Positions 41,986 through 50,191 of a stretch of 64,000 nt of DNA are shown in pieces (the stretch's first letter is position 1; every line of letters begins with the position of its first letter). Source of the DNA: Clavibacter michiganensis subsp. tessellarius. GTDB lineage: Bacteria > Actinomycetota > Actinomycetes > Actinomycetales > Microbacteriaceae. The stretch is from the NCBI RefSeq assembly GCF_021922985.1, contig NZ_CP040788.1, forward strand, positions 1,240,001 through 1,304,000, written 5' to 3'. Under the pieces are notes generated by a model, which saw nothing but the letters and a program-made list of their open reading frames with translations, had not been told where the DNA came from and did not search any database. The position numbers were made by a program, and so were the translations under genes.

Positions 41986-42048
41986 ATGTCGGGGGGCTCC
42001 CTCGATGTCGTGCGCGCATCCGCCGCGCAGGACGAGGAGGACCCATGA
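41986..42048 (+). other. micro-ORF, 20 codons, ending on the start codon of the next gene
   Basis: ATG at 41986 lies eight bases after the -10 box, so it is at the 5' end of the transcript. It encodes MSGGSLDVVRASAAQDEEDP and its TGA overlaps the ATG of the first membrane-protein gene (ATGA at 42045). The GAGGAGG ribosome site of that gene is inside the micro-ORF. It may be a leader that couples translation, or chance. Confidence 0.4.
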
Positions 42049-42686
42049 CCCCGACCGCTCCCGCGCCCGATCGTCCGCAGCCGCTGTTCCGGCGGGTCCG
42101 CCGTGCATGGGCCGACGCGCCCGCGGTCGTGCGCGTGCTGCTGGTCGCCGCCCTGGCCTTCGCGTGGTTCACGGTGCTGGACACCGGCCGGTCGGAGACG
42201 GGCCCGGGCAGCCTGCTGCTCCGCGCCGTCATCGCGCTCGCCGTCGGCGGCATCGCGGTGGGATCCCGGTGGATCAGCCGCCTCGACCGGCCCGGGGCGC
42301 CGCGCGAGGTCGAGGTGTCGGAGGCCGCGGAGGACGGCGAGCTCCCGCCCGGAGCGGATCACGTCGCGTGGATCGCCGCGCTCGAACGGCGCCGCCGCGA
42401 GATCCGCCAGGAGGCGTGGGCCGTGCCGATCGCGCTGGCGCTGATCGTCGCGATGGCGTTCCTCCCGCGCCCGGACCCCTTCCGCTCGTCCGACGGGGCG
42501 TTCCTCGTGCTCCTCGCCGTCTTCGTGACGTGGGGCATGTCGAACGTCGTGTCGCGCTTGCGCCGCCGCGACGGCGTCGACGCCCTGCTCATCCCGCTGC
42601 AGGAGCAGGCGAGCCGGGACGCCGCGCAGCGCGCCGACTGGGCGCCGCCCTCCCCCGACGATCGGATTCCCCCGGCTGCTGGATAA
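42045..42686 (+). CDS. membrane protein of a tandem paralogous set, copy 1
   Basis: A 213-residue membrane protein with four hydrophobic segments arranged as two pairs (about residues 25-45, 55-72, 128-142, 150-168). The pairs flank a cytoplasmic loop with VEVSEAAEDGELPPGADHVAWIAALERRRREI, the shared signature of the three neighbouring genes: (V/I)-x-x-A-x-x-x-G-x-LP-x-(G/D)AD-x-x-x-W-x-x-x-L-x-x-RR. I do not recognise a named family. Strong ribosome site GAGGAGG precedes the ATG. The promoter at 41949-41977 probably drives it. Confidence 0.78.
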   Translation: MTPTAPAPDRPQPLFRRVRRAWADAPAVVRVLLVAALAFAWFTVLDTGRSETGPGSLLLRAVIALAVGGIAVGSRWISRLDRPGAPREVEVSEAAEDGELPPGADHVAWIAALERRRREIRQEAWAVPIALALIVAMAFLPRPDPFRSSDGAFLVLLAVFVTWGMSNVVSRLRRRDGVDALLIPLQEQASRDAAQRADWAPPSPDDRIPPAAG

Positions 42687-42734
42687 TGTGCACCGCGTGC
42701 GACGACCGGCGCCCGACCGATCCGAGGAGCGACC

Positions 42735-42776
42735 ATGACATCGACGACCCGCCGCACGTGGGCCACCCCGGCATGA
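42735..42776 (+). other. micro-ORF, 13 codons, ending on the start codon of the next gene
   Basis: ATG at 42735 follows GAGGAG at an ideal distance, while the next ATG at 42773 has none of its own. It encodes MTSTTRRTWATPA and stops in ATGA overlapping 42773. Either this is a coupling leader, or the membrane protein lost an in-frame N-terminus by a frameshift. Confidence 0.45.
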
Positions 42777-43357
42777 AGGCCCTGTCCGACCGCTTCCAGC
42801 GCGCTCCGCTCGGGGTCGTCTTCCTCGTCCTCTCCGTCATCGCGATCGTGGTCCGGCTCGCGGTGGAGGCGGTGCTGCTCGACGACGGCCTCTCGGTCGG
42901 GCGCGCGATCGCGAGCGTCATCGGCTCTCTGGTCCTCAGCGGCGTGCTGACGCTCGTCGTCGCCCGCCAGCGCCGTCGCAGCGGCGGCGCCGACACCATG
43001 GCCGACGTCACCACCGCTGTGAAGGCCCGCCGCCTGCCGCTCGACGCCGACCCGGCCGTCTGGATCCCCGCCCTCGAGTGGCGGCGCCGCGTGCTGCGCC
43101 GTTCGCTGTGGCTCACGCCGGCGCTGGTCGCCGTGATCATCGCCATGGGCGTCGCGGCGCTGGTCCTCATCCCCGACTCGCCCGCGGGCGGGGTCGTCAT
43201 CGTCGTCTTCCTCGCCCTCGGCGTCGTGAGCGCGATGCAGACGAGCCGCACGATCCCGCGCATCGACGACCTGCTGCGCCAGCTCCGTGAGCGCGACGGG
43301 GCGCGCGGGCCGGTCGCGCCCGCGGACGCCGCGCCGTCGCCCGCCACCGGCGCCTGA
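42773..43357 (+). CDS. membrane protein of a tandem paralogous set, copy 2
   Basis: A 194-residue paralogue of the previous gene with four membrane segments and the same central loop (VTTAVKARRLPLDADPAVWIPALEWRRRV, given here in part as ARRLPLDADPAVWIPALEWRR), and a C-terminal IPRIDDLLRQLRERD that matches the VERIDELLQPLLDAE of copy 3. No ribosome site is seen before ATG 42773; translation probably depends on the micro-ORF that ends on it. A GATAAT hexamer at the stop of copy 1 could be a second promoter. Confidence 0.75.
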   Translation: MKALSDRFQRAPLGVVFLVLSVIAIVVRLAVEAVLLDDGLSVGRAIASVIGSLVLSGVLTLVVARQRRRSGGADTMADVTTAVKARRLPLDADPAVWIPALEWRRRVLRRSLWLTPALVAVIIAMGVAALVLIPDSPAGGVVIVVFLALGVVSAMQTSRTIPRIDDLLRQLRERDGARGPVAPADAAPSPATGA

Positions 43358-43370
43358 TCCGCATCCGCCC

Positions 43371-44003
43371 GTGACCGGCACCGCCCCTCCGACGCACGGC
43401 CGCCTCCGTCGAGCCCGCCGCCGGCTCGCCGACGCTCCCGCCATCGTCCCGGCTATGGGCGTGGCCGCCGCCTTCGCCGCGATCACGGCCTACTCGCGGG
43501 TCGCGCTCGGTCACGAGGTGAGCGCCGAGCGGATCCTCGCGACGCTCACGATCGGCGCCGTCGTCGGCCTCGTCCTCACGGCCGTCCTCTCCCGACGGCG
43601 CCGCGGCGCCCCGTCCCGGATGCGCTGGATAGACGTCTCGGAGGCGATCGACGACGGGCGCCTGCCGGCCGACGCCGACGCCGACTCGTGGCGGTGGCTG
43701 CTCCTCCGACGGCGCGAGATGCACGACCAGCTCGGCGGACCGTGGGCGGTGCTCCTCGCCGCGGTCGCGCTCGTCGGGACGGTCGTCCTGGGCGCGCTCG
43801 GCGGGCCGCCGCTCGCGTGGACGCTGCCCGCGGTGGTCGCCGTCGCGGTCGCGGGCATGGCCGTCGTGCGTCGCCGCCGGGTCGAGCGGATCGACGAGCT
43901 CCTGCAGCCGCTGCTCGACGCGGAGACGCCGGAGGGCGCCGACGCGGACCCGGACGCGGGACCGGGCACGACACCGGCACCGATCCGCCGACCTCCGGCG
44001 TGA
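43371..44003 (+). CDS. membrane protein of a tandem paralogous set, copy 3
   Basis: A 210-residue paralogue of the two upstream genes: N-terminal RRRLADAPAIVPAMG (compare RRAWADAPAVVRVLL in copy 1), two helices, loop DVSEAIDDGRLPADADADSW, two more helices, then VERIDELLQPLLDAE. It begins with GTG 13 bases after the copy 2 stop, with no visible ribosome site, so coupled translation is likely. The C-terminus is acidic and Pro-rich. Three adjacent copies point to local duplication. Confidence 0.75.
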   Translation: MTGTAPPTHGRLRRARRRLADAPAIVPAMGVAAAFAAITAYSRVALGHEVSAERILATLTIGAVVGLVLTAVLSRRRRGAPSRMRWIDVSEAIDDGRLPADADADSWRWLLLRRREMHDQLGGPWAVLLAAVALVGTVVLGALGGPPLAWTLPAVVAVAVAGMAVVRRRRVERIDELLQPLLDAETPEGADADPDAGPGTTPAPIRRPPA

Positions 44004-44210
44004 CGACGCCGGAAGGGGTCACCGCTTCCTGAGCGCCGCCGACGCCCGCGGCGTGTCGGGGCGCGCTCCCCATCCGGAGGTCGACGATCGACCGGGCTCC
44101 TGATCCCGCCCGACGCGACGCCGTGCCACCCCGGGATCCGGCCCGTCGCGCGGGCCCCCGGGCTCCCGCCGTCCAGCACCGCCGCGCATCAGCCGAGCGA
44201 ACGGATCCGC

Positions 44211-45659
44211 ATGACCGACCACCGGACCACCAGCACCCCCGCGTCCTCCCCCTCCCGCCGCGCCGTCCACCGCGGCCACGTGCTCCACATCACGGGATCC
44301 CCGCTGGTGCAGGACGCCCGCCGCCACCTCGTGTCCGTGCCCGACGGCGCGCTCGCGGTCGACGACGCCGGCCGGATCGCCTGGGTCGGCCCGTTCCGCC
44401 AGCTCCCCGCGTCCTTCGCCGACGCCCCGGTGCACGGCGACGCCTCCGACTTCCTGCTCCCCGGCTTCGTCGACGCGCACGTGCACTTCCCGCAGACCTA
44501 CACGACGAGCGCGCACGGCGGCGGCCAGCTCCTCGAGTGGCTCGACTCCTGCGTGTTCCCGTCCGAGGCGCGGCTCGAGGACGAGGGCTTCGCGCGGATG
44601 ATCGCCCGGGACTTCACCCGGCGCCGGATCATGGCGGGCACGACGAGCGCGCTGGTGTTCGGATCCGCGTTCCCGCACGCCCAGGACGCCCTGTTCGAGG
44701 CCTCGCGGGACGCGGGTCTCCGACTCGTGAGCGGCCGCGGGATCCAGACGGTCGGCTCCGGCCCCGCCACCCCGCTGCTCACCTCGGAGGAGGACGCGAT
44801 CGCGCTGTCCTGCGCCGAGATCGACCGCTGGCACGCCGTCGACACGGGCGACGCGACGACGGCCACGCTCCAGGTCGCGATCGTGCCGCGCTTCAGCCTG
44901 TCGGTCACGCCGACGACGCTCCGCGGCCTCGGCGAGCTGTACGACGTGGCGCGCGGCGAGGGCGTGCACTTCCACTCGCACCTCAACGAGAACGACCGGC
45001 CCGGCACGGGCGAGATCGCCGCCGTCCGCGAGGTCTTCGGCACCGACACCTACCTCGACACCTACGACGGCCGGTTCCTGCCCGGGTCGGAGCGCGGCGC
45101 ATCCAGCCTCCTCGGCCGTCGCAGCGTCTTCGCCCACGCGGTGCACTGCCAGGACTCCGAGCTCGCGCGCCTCGCCGAGACGGGCAGCAGCATCGCGCAC
45201 TGCCCGACGTCGCAGCAGTTCCTCGGCTCGGGCACCATGCCGTGGCGGCGCACGATCGCGTCGGGCGTGAACGTGGCGATCGGATCCGACGTCGGCGCCG
45301 GCGACGAGTGGCTCGTCTCGCGCGTGCTCAACGACGCGTTCAAGGTGCACCTGTCGGAGCCGGGCGACGCGGGCGTGGAGATCGACGCCGCCGAGCTCCT
45401 CTTCACCGGCACGCTCGCCGGCGCCCGCGCGCTCGACATGGAGGAGCGCTACGGCAACCTCGACGTGGGCAAGGACGCCGACTTCCTCCGCGTCACGCCG
45501 GACCTCTGGGAGCCGCTCGCGCGGACGCTCGAGCACGGCATCCGCGCGGACGACGACGCGCGCGCCACCGACCAGATCCTCTTCACGCTCCTGATGGGGC
45601 TGCGCGAGCCGGCCATCGCGGGCGTCTTCGTGCAGGGGCGGCGGGTGTCGGCGGGCTGA
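44211..45659 (+). CDS. guaD: guanine deaminase
   Basis: A 482-residue amidohydrolase converting guanine to xanthine and ammonia. Metal and active-site motifs: FVDAHVHFPQT with His90 and His92, HFHSHLNEN, VFAHAVHCQD, IAHCPTSQQFLGSG and GSDVGAG with the catalytic Asp. The PTSQQFLGSG segment and length fit guanine deaminase rather than atrazine- or cytosine-type enzymes. Xanthine, its product, is the expected substrate of the dehydrogenase encoded upstream, and a MocA-like gene lies downstream. The ATG at 44211 has only a weak GGAT upstream. The 207 bases before it hold no gene. Confidence 0.93.
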   Translation: MTDHRTTSTPASSPSRRAVHRGHVLHITGSPLVQDARRHLVSVPDGALAVDDAGRIAWVGPFRQLPASFADAPVHGDASDFLLPGFVDAHVHFPQTYTTSAHGGGQLLEWLDSCVFPSEARLEDEGFARMIARDFTRRRIMAGTTSALVFGSAFPHAQDALFEASRDAGLRLVSGRGIQTVGSGPATPLLTSEEDAIALSCAEIDRWHAVDTGDATTATLQVAIVPRFSLSVTPTTLRGLGELYDVARGEGVHFHSHLNENDRPGTGEIAAVREVFGTDTYLDTYDGRFLPGSERGASSLLGRRSVFAHAVHCQDSELARLAETGSSIAHCPTSQQFLGSGTMPWRRTIASGVNVAIGSDVGAGDEWLVSRVLNDAFKVHLSEPGDAGVEIDAAELLFTGTLAGARALDMEERYGNLDVGKDADFLRVTPDLWEPLARTLEHGIRADDDARATDQILFTLLMGLREPAIAGVFVQGRRVSAG

Positions 45660-45681
45660 CGGCGCTGACGGCGCGCGGGCG

Positions 45682-46092
45682 TCACCTCGTTCGGGCGAGC
45701 ACGTCCTCCATGGCCTCCACGAGCCGCCCCGCCCAGACCAGCGATCGGGTGGCGACGTCCGCGCTGGTCAGCGCCGGGCTGTACTGGGCTGCCGTCTTGA
45801 TCTCCAGGAGCCGCCGCAGCTCCTTCGCGTAGGCGGGCCCCTGCGGGGTCGCCGTGCGCAGGAGCTCGACGGCCTGCGCGTGGTCCTCGCCCGAGGATGC
45901 GACCCGGAGCACGCAGCCGCAGATCGCGTCGCTCGCCGCGATGCCCGCGAGCACGGCGTTGGACGCCATGACATCGGTCCAGTCCTCGTGCAGCGTCTGC
46001 GTCTCGCGAGCGACCTCGAGAAAGCGACGCGCGGACTCTGCCCGCGCCCGCGCGTCCGTGAGGGACATCGGGCGCGTGCGTCCCCGGGGCAT
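45682..46092 (-). CDS. HEPN-like partner of MNT nucleotidyltransferase
   Basis: A 136-residue, mostly helical protein. The segment ASNAVLAGIAASDAICG followed by GEDHAQAVELLRTA, a Gly-Pro turn, LRRLLEIKTAAQY and ATRSLVWAGRLVEAME has the spacing of small HEPN proteins that accompany minimal nucleotidyltransferases. A clear R-x4-6-H RNase motif is not seen, so it may be a non-nuclease HEPN. The ATG at 46092 overlaps the last base of the nucleotidyltransferase stop (TGATG), which fixes the start and shows coupling. Such pairs act as toxin-antitoxin modules in which the MNT protein neutralises HEPN by AMP transfer; direct evidence here is only gene order and fold pattern. Confidence 0.68.
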   Translation of the reverse strand: MPRGRTRPMSLTDARARAESARRFLEVARETQTLHEDWTDVMASNAVLAGIAASDAICGCVLRVASSGEDHAQAVELLRTATPQGPAYAKELRRLLEIKTAAQYSPALTSADVATRSLVWAGRLVEAMEDVLARTR

Positions 46093-46703
46093 CACGCCGC
46101 TCCGATCACGCGCGTGAGGTCCTCCCCGGAGAGCGTGCGGGACTCGCGCCGCCATGACTCGACGAGGGGGTCCTCGTCACGCGCCATGCGCCGCAGCTGC
46201 GCCCGCGACACCTCGACCACCTGCACGGCGTTGCCCGTGAGCTCCTCGACCGTCTCCGTCAGGTCGTCGCGCAGCCGCTCGATCTCATCGGCCTGCATGT
46301 CGTCCCCGGCGACCAGCACCAGGTCGATGTCGCTGTCGGGACCGGAGTCCCCGCGCGCGACCGATCCGAACAGGGCCACGGTGCCCCGCGAGCCGGTGCG
46401 CTCGTGCACCATCTCCGCGATCACCTGCTCGACGCGCGCGGGGGACGCGAGGATCCGTTCGATCGGGTCCCAGAGGACGTGCTGGCGGTTCAGCGAGAAG
46501 AGCGTCGCGTGCGCGTGCTCGTCCCCGTGCACCAGACCGACGGTCCTCCACCGGGCGAGCGCGCGCCGGGTCGACGACTGGTTCTGGCCCGACAGCCGGG
46601 CGACCTCCCGACCGGACACCGCACGACCCTGGGATGCGAGCACGCGGAGCACCGCCGCGTCCGGCTCCCCGAACACGTCCGCTCCGACGTCGCTGATCCG
46701 CAT
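46092..46703 (-). CDS. winged-HTH plus MNT-type nucleotidyltransferase
   Basis: A 203-residue protein. Residues ~15-65 form a helix-turn-helix (LASQGRAVSGREVARLSGQNQSSTRRALARW), here quoted in part as GREVARLSGQNQSST, suggesting DNA binding. Residues ~105-185 are a minimal nucleotidyltransferase: ALFGSVARGDSGPDSDIDLVL has the GS motif and Asp124/Asp126. The fused DNA-binding domain would let the antitoxin repress its own operon. GAGAGG precedes the ATG. An inverted repeat at 46761-46776 overlaps the presumed -35 region. It is translated with the HEPN-like gene downstream. Confidence 0.82.
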   Translation of the reverse strand: MRISDVGADVFGEPDAAVLRVLASQGRAVSGREVARLSGQNQSSTRRALARWRTVGLVHGDEHAHATLFSLNRQHVLWDPIERILASPARVEQVIAEMVHERTGSRGTVALFGSVARGDSGPDSDIDLVLVAGDDMQADEIERLRDDLTETVEELTGNAVQVVEVSRAQLRRMARDEDPLVESWRRESRTLSGEDLTRVIGAA

Positions 46704-46760
46704 GCACCTCTCCCGTCCCGCTGCGAGGCCGCAGCATCATGACGCTATTGTGCATCACAT

Positions 46761-46776
46761 GAGTCATGAATGACTC
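46761..46776. promoter_or_regulatory. candidate operator of the MNT/HEPN operon
   Basis: GAGTCAT-GA-ATGACTC is a perfect 7-bp inverted repeat. On the minus strand a CACAAT -10 box lies at 46747-46752, so the repeat covers the -35 position. The surrounding AT content is unusually high for this genome. Confidence 0.55.
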
Positions 46777-46800
46777 GCGCTCTCCCCGGACTCGAGCGCG

Positions 46801-47514
46801 TCAGGACCGCAGCAGTCCGTTCTCGTACGCGTGCACGACGATCTGCGCGCGGCTGCGGAGGTCGAGCTTCGCCAGGATGCTGCTGATGTGCGTCTTCACG
46901 GTCGTCTCGCTGACGAAGGCGGCGGCCGCGATCTCGCTGTTGCGGAGGCCCTTGGCTGCCAGGAGGAACACCTCCCGCTCGCGCGGCGACAGCGCGGCGA
47001 GGGCGCGCTCGGGCTGCATCGCGGTGGATGCCCGGGCGTGCTCGGCGACGAGGTCGGTGAGCGGCATCGGGGCGGCGTCCCCCACGTGCACGGCGCGGAT
47101 GGTCTCGAGCAGCGTCTCGGGCGTCGCGTCCTTGGTGATGAAGGCGCTGGCCCCGTGCTTCATCGATTGGAAGAGCGCCTCCTGCTGCTGGAACGTGGTG
47201 AGGATCACGACGCGAGGCCGCGAGCCGGGCTCCCCCTCGACCGCCTCCGGGTCGTCGCGCGTGATCCGGTGGGTCGCCTCGATCCCGCTCATCACGGGCA
47301 TGCGGATGTCCATGAGCACGATGTCGGGCCGCGTCGACGTGACGAGGTCCACGGCCTGCCGCCCGTCGGTCGCGGAGCCGACGAGCTCGAGGTCGGGCTG
47401 CGACTCGATGAGCATGCGGATCCCGTAGATGAAGAGGCGCTGGTCGTCGACGACCACGACGCGGATCCGGCGGCTCGCGAGGGCGGGCGCGACGGCTTCG
47501 GCGTCGGCGCTCAT
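46801..47514 (-). CDS. LuxR-type response regulator
   Basis: A 237-residue two-component regulator of the NarL/LuxR class. The receiver domain (residues ~17-135) has VVDDQRLF, phospho-acceptor Asp69 in DIVLMDIRMPVMSG, and conserved Lys in FITKDATPETL. The C-terminal LuxR helix-turn-helix contains LSPREREVFLLAAKGLRNSEIAAAAFVSETTVKTHIS. The ATG at 47514 overlaps the kinase stop by four bases, so it pairs with that kinase. Targets are not seen nearby; the adjacent MNT/HEPN gene and PAP2 gene are the only neighbours. Confidence 0.93.
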   Translation of the reverse strand: MSADAEAVAPALASRRIRVVVVDDQRLFIYGIRMLIESQPDLELVGSATDGRQAVDLVTSTRPDIVLMDIRMPVMSGIEATHRITRDDPEAVEGEPGSRPRVVILTTFQQQEALFQSMKHGASAFITKDATPETLLETIRAVHVGDAAPMPLTDLVAEHARASTAMQPERALAALSPREREVFLLAAKGLRNSEIAAAAFVSETTVKTHISSILAKLDLRSRAQIVVHAYENGLLRS

Positions 47515-48902
47515 GCCGCCGCCTCCGCCCGGTCGTCCTGCCCGTCGTCGCCGCGAGGATCGTCGGAGGGCGCACCGTCCGCGGGCGCGGCCGCTGGACG
47601 CCGCCCGTCCGCTGGGTGCTCGCCGTAGGTCGGCACGAAGGCCGTGACGAGGTGGCCGTCCGTCGCATCGCCCTCCTCCGGATCCGTGGGCTCGGCCCTC
47701 AGCCAGCCGCCCGCGAGCCGCGCCCGCTCCTGCATGCTGCCGACGCCGAAGCCGCCGCGCGGCCGGGCCGGCGGGAGCGTCGAGGCCGGCTCCGGCGCGG
47801 GCTCGGATCCGCGGCTCCGCACCGTGAGGGCGAGGCCCGGCCCCTCCCACACGAACGAGACGTCCACGGTGGCGGTCCCGCGCGTGTGCTTGAGGGCGTT
47901 CGTGAGGCTCTCCTGCACGATCCGGTAGACGCTGAGCTGCTGCGACGGCGTGAGCCCACCGGGCCGGCCGGTGGTGCGCAGGTCGACGCGCATCCCGGTG
48001 GCGGCCATGCCGCGGATCAGCGCGGGCAGGTCGGCGAGGTTCGGCTGCGGCCGGTGCGCGTCGTCGGTGAGCTCCTCGATGAGGCCGCGCAGGTCGAGCA
48101 GCGCGGACCGGGCCGTCCCGGCGATCTCGCGCAGCGCTTCCTCCGTCGTCTCCGGCCGGGTCTCCCGGAGGAACCGCGACCCGTCGGCGACGGCGACCAC
48201 CACGGCGAGCGAGTGCGCCAGCACGTCGTGCACCTCCTGGGCGATACCGCTGCGCTCCTGCGCGATCCGCAGCTCGACGCCGGCGACCTCGAGGTCGGCC
48301 TCGGCGACCTCGAGCCGCTGCCGCACCTGTACGCCCCGGGTGCCGACCTGCAGGGCGATGCCCAGGCCGAGCGCCGCGAGGTAGACGGATGCCGTGACGC
48401 CCGAGAGGATCAGCGCCCACTGGAGTGAGACGCTGCCGCGGTCGATCGAGGTCTCCCCGTACCCGGTCCAGGAGGGCCAGCGGCCGCCGGACGTGATGGC
48501 GAACCCCACCAGGGCCGCCTGCAGGATCCCGACGCCCGCCGCGGCGAACCGGACGGGAGCACGGGCCGTCAGCCCCACGACGAACGCCACGATGGCCGCC
48601 GCGCCCGCGATGGGCCACGTCGTCGACTCGAGCGGCGCGACGAGGCGCTGGAGCGGCGAGAGCCCCGCCGACCCGACCATCTGCAGGAACGGGACCACGA
48701 CGACGATGCCGAGAGCCCACTGCGGCGCGACCCGGGCGATCGCGATGGCCAGCGAGTACAGGCCGAGCATCACGTAGAAGCCGAGGTCCTGGAGGTTCGG
48801 GTGGCGGCCGACCTCCCCGATCATCCAGAGAACGAGGAAGACGGACCCCGCGACGGGCTCCAGCAGCGGCCGGAGCGGGGAGAGGACTCGGGAGGTCGGC
48901 AT
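47511..48902 (-). CDS. sensor histidine kinase (HisKA_3/DesK type)
   Basis: A 463-residue membrane kinase. About six N-terminal hydrophobic segments fill residues 15-185, followed by a coiled linker (RQRLEVAEADLEVAGVELRIA) and the HisKA_3 box RSGIAQEVHDVLAHSLAVVV with phospho-accepting His225. The ATPase core has an Asn-containing IVQESLTNALKHTRG and GGFGVGSMQERA. It pairs with the downstream LuxR-type regulator by ATGA overlap. Sensory input unknown; the membrane-embedded sensor without extracytoplasmic loop suggests an intramembrane stimulus such as envelope or lipid state. Confidence 0.92.
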   Translation of the reverse strand: MPTSRVLSPLRPLLEPVAGSVFLVLWMIGEVGRHPNLQDLGFYVMLGLYSLAIAIARVAPQWALGIVVVVPFLQMVGSAGLSPLQRLVAPLESTTWPIAGAAAIVAFVVGLTARAPVRFAAAGVGILQAALVGFAITSGGRWPSWTGYGETSIDRGSVSLQWALILSGVTASVYLAALGLGIALQVGTRGVQVRQRLEVAEADLEVAGVELRIAQERSGIAQEVHDVLAHSLAVVVAVADGSRFLRETRPETTEEALREIAGTARSALLDLRGLIEELTDDAHRPQPNLADLPALIRGMAATGMRVDLRTTGRPGGLTPSQQLSVYRIVQESLTNALKHTRGTATVDVSFVWEGPGLALTVRSRGSEPAPEPASTLPPARPRGGFGVGSMQERARLAGGWLRAEPTDPEEGDATDGHLVTAFVPTYGEHPADGRRPAAAPADGAPSDDPRGDDGQDDRAEAAA

Positions 48903-48908
48903 GCCCTC

Positions 48909-48914
48909 ACGCTA
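48909..48914 (-). promoter_or_regulatory. -10 box, leaderless start of sensor kinase gene
   Basis: TAGCGT on the minus strand with six bases to the ATG at 48902. Confidence 0.55.
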
Positions 48915-48982
48915 GGGGCGCGCCCGCCCCGGATCCGAGCCGCCGCGGCCATCGTCATCCGAAGGGACGAGACGGCACCCGC

Positions 48983-49771
48983 TCACGCGCGGCCGGCGTC
49001 CCGCTCCCGCGCCTCCCCCATGCGCAGCCGCACGCGATGCGCCACCACGACCAGGGCGAGCCACGCCAGCGCGAGCAGCCAGCCGGCGATCACGTCGGTG
49101 AGCCAGTGGTGGCCGAGGTAGACGCGGCTGAGGCTGACCGACGCGGCGAACGCGATCGCGACGACGTACGTGAGCACGCGCGTCGCCCGCCGCACCTGCC
49201 GGAGCACGAGGAGGTACGCGACGATCCCGGCCACGACGCTCGCGTTGAGGGTGTGGCCCGACGGGAACGACGGCGACGTCTCGTAGGGCGGCACGGCGTC
49301 GGCGCGCGGCGGGCGGTCGCGGCCGACGAGCTCCTTGCCGACCTCGGTCATGGCGAGGGATCCGACGCCCGCGGTGAGCCCGAGCACGACGGGCACCCAC
49401 TGGCGTCGGCGGATCGCGAGGACCACGATCACCGCGACGCCCACGATCGGCACGGCGTACACGCCCGCGGCCTCCGTGAAGACGGTGACGGCCGTGTCGA
49501 GCCACGGCGAGCGGACGTCCCTGGCGAGGTGCAGCACGGGCTCGTCGAGGAGGGCGACGCTGTCGTCGTCGATCACGGCGACGTAGAGGCCGGCGAACAG
49601 GCTCGCGGCGGCAGTGATCACGAGGAGGCCGAGGACCAGGAACGCGGCGAAGGCGCCGGTCGGGCCGACGCGGGTCGCGACGCCCGTGGCCGCGCGGCGG
49701 ATCCGACCGGGCGGGCGGGTGCGCGCACGACGCGCGGGGAGGCGGTCGCCGGCGGGGGCGGGGCGGCTCAC
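48983..49771 (-). CDS. PAP2-family membrane phosphatase
   Basis: A 262-residue integral membrane protein with about six helices and the three acid phosphatase motifs on the outer face: KELVGRDRPPR, PSFPSGHTLNASV with the catalytic His, and SRVYLGHHWLTDVIAGW. Members remove phosphate from phosphatidic acid, phosphatidylglycerol phosphate or undecaprenyl pyrophosphate, the last being a usual role in cell-wall carrier recycling. The GTG start overlaps the upstream small membrane gene (GTGA), so they are co-translated. Which lipid it uses is not told by sequence. Confidence 0.9.
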   Translation of the reverse strand: MSRPAPAGDRLPARRARTRPPGRIRRAATGVATRVGPTGAFAAFLVLGLLVITAAASLFAGLYVAVIDDDSVALLDEPVLHLARDVRSPWLDTAVTVFTEAAGVYAVPIVGVAVIVVLAIRRRQWVPVVLGLTAGVGSLAMTEVGKELVGRDRPPRADAVPPYETSPSFPSGHTLNASVVAGIVAYLLVLRQVRRATRVLTYVVAIAFAASVSLSRVYLGHHWLTDVIAGWLLALAWLALVVVAHRVRLRMGEARERDAGRA

Positions 49772-50136
49772 CCGTGGACGAGCGCGGAGGACGGCACGCG
49801 GTCGCGCTGGCGGACGGCGGCGGCGATGAGCCCCACCACGCCCGCGATGAGGCCGACGACGAAGGTCGCGACGCCGCCGAGGACGCCCATCACGACGATC
49901 CCGAAGGTGCTGACGCCCTCGTCGAGGTAGTCGACGCGCGTCTGCGCGGCCCAGGTGGCGAGGATCGCGAGGCCGAGCGCGAGCACGAGCGCCACGACCG
50001 TGCAGCCGACGACGTACCAACCCCAGGTCGCCCCGCGGGCCTTCGCGACGGCGAGGACCACGGCGACGAGGATCGCGAGCACGGGCACGCCGAGCGACAG
50101 GGTGAGGGCGAGCGCGGACGTTGTGTCGGGATCCAT
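49768..50136 (-). CDS. small membrane protein coupled to PAP2 phosphatase
   Basis: A 122-residue protein with three or four hydrophobic helices (about 8-30, 38-62, 78-108) separated by short loops, and a basic tail VRQRDRVPSSALVHG. I do not recognise the family. Its stop overlaps the phosphatase start, and a leaderless -10 box TACGCT lies six bases before its ATG. It may support the phosphatase in the membrane; that is only context. Confidence 0.7.
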   Translation of the reverse strand: MDPDTTSALALTLSLGVPVLAILVAVVLAVAKARGATWGWYVVGCTVVALVLALGLAILATWAAQTRVDYLDEGVSTFGIVVMGVLGGVATFVVGLIAGVVGLIAAAVRQRDRVPSSALVHG

Positions 50137-50142
50137 GCGTCG

Positions 50143-50148
50143 AGCGTA
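50143..50148 (-). promoter_or_regulatory. -10 box, leaderless start of small membrane gene
   Basis: TACGCT on the minus strand with six bases to the ATG at 50136. Confidence 0.55.
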
Positions 50149-50191
50149 GGCCGCTCGTACGGCCGGGGCGAGGGCACGGCGGGTGCGCTCC

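Noticed and set aside
42735..43357. Frameshifted start of membrane protein copy 2
   Set aside because: Not excluded, but ATG 42773 alone gives a protein aligning with its paralogues, so a coupling leader is the simpler reading; I reported it as a micro-ORF instead.
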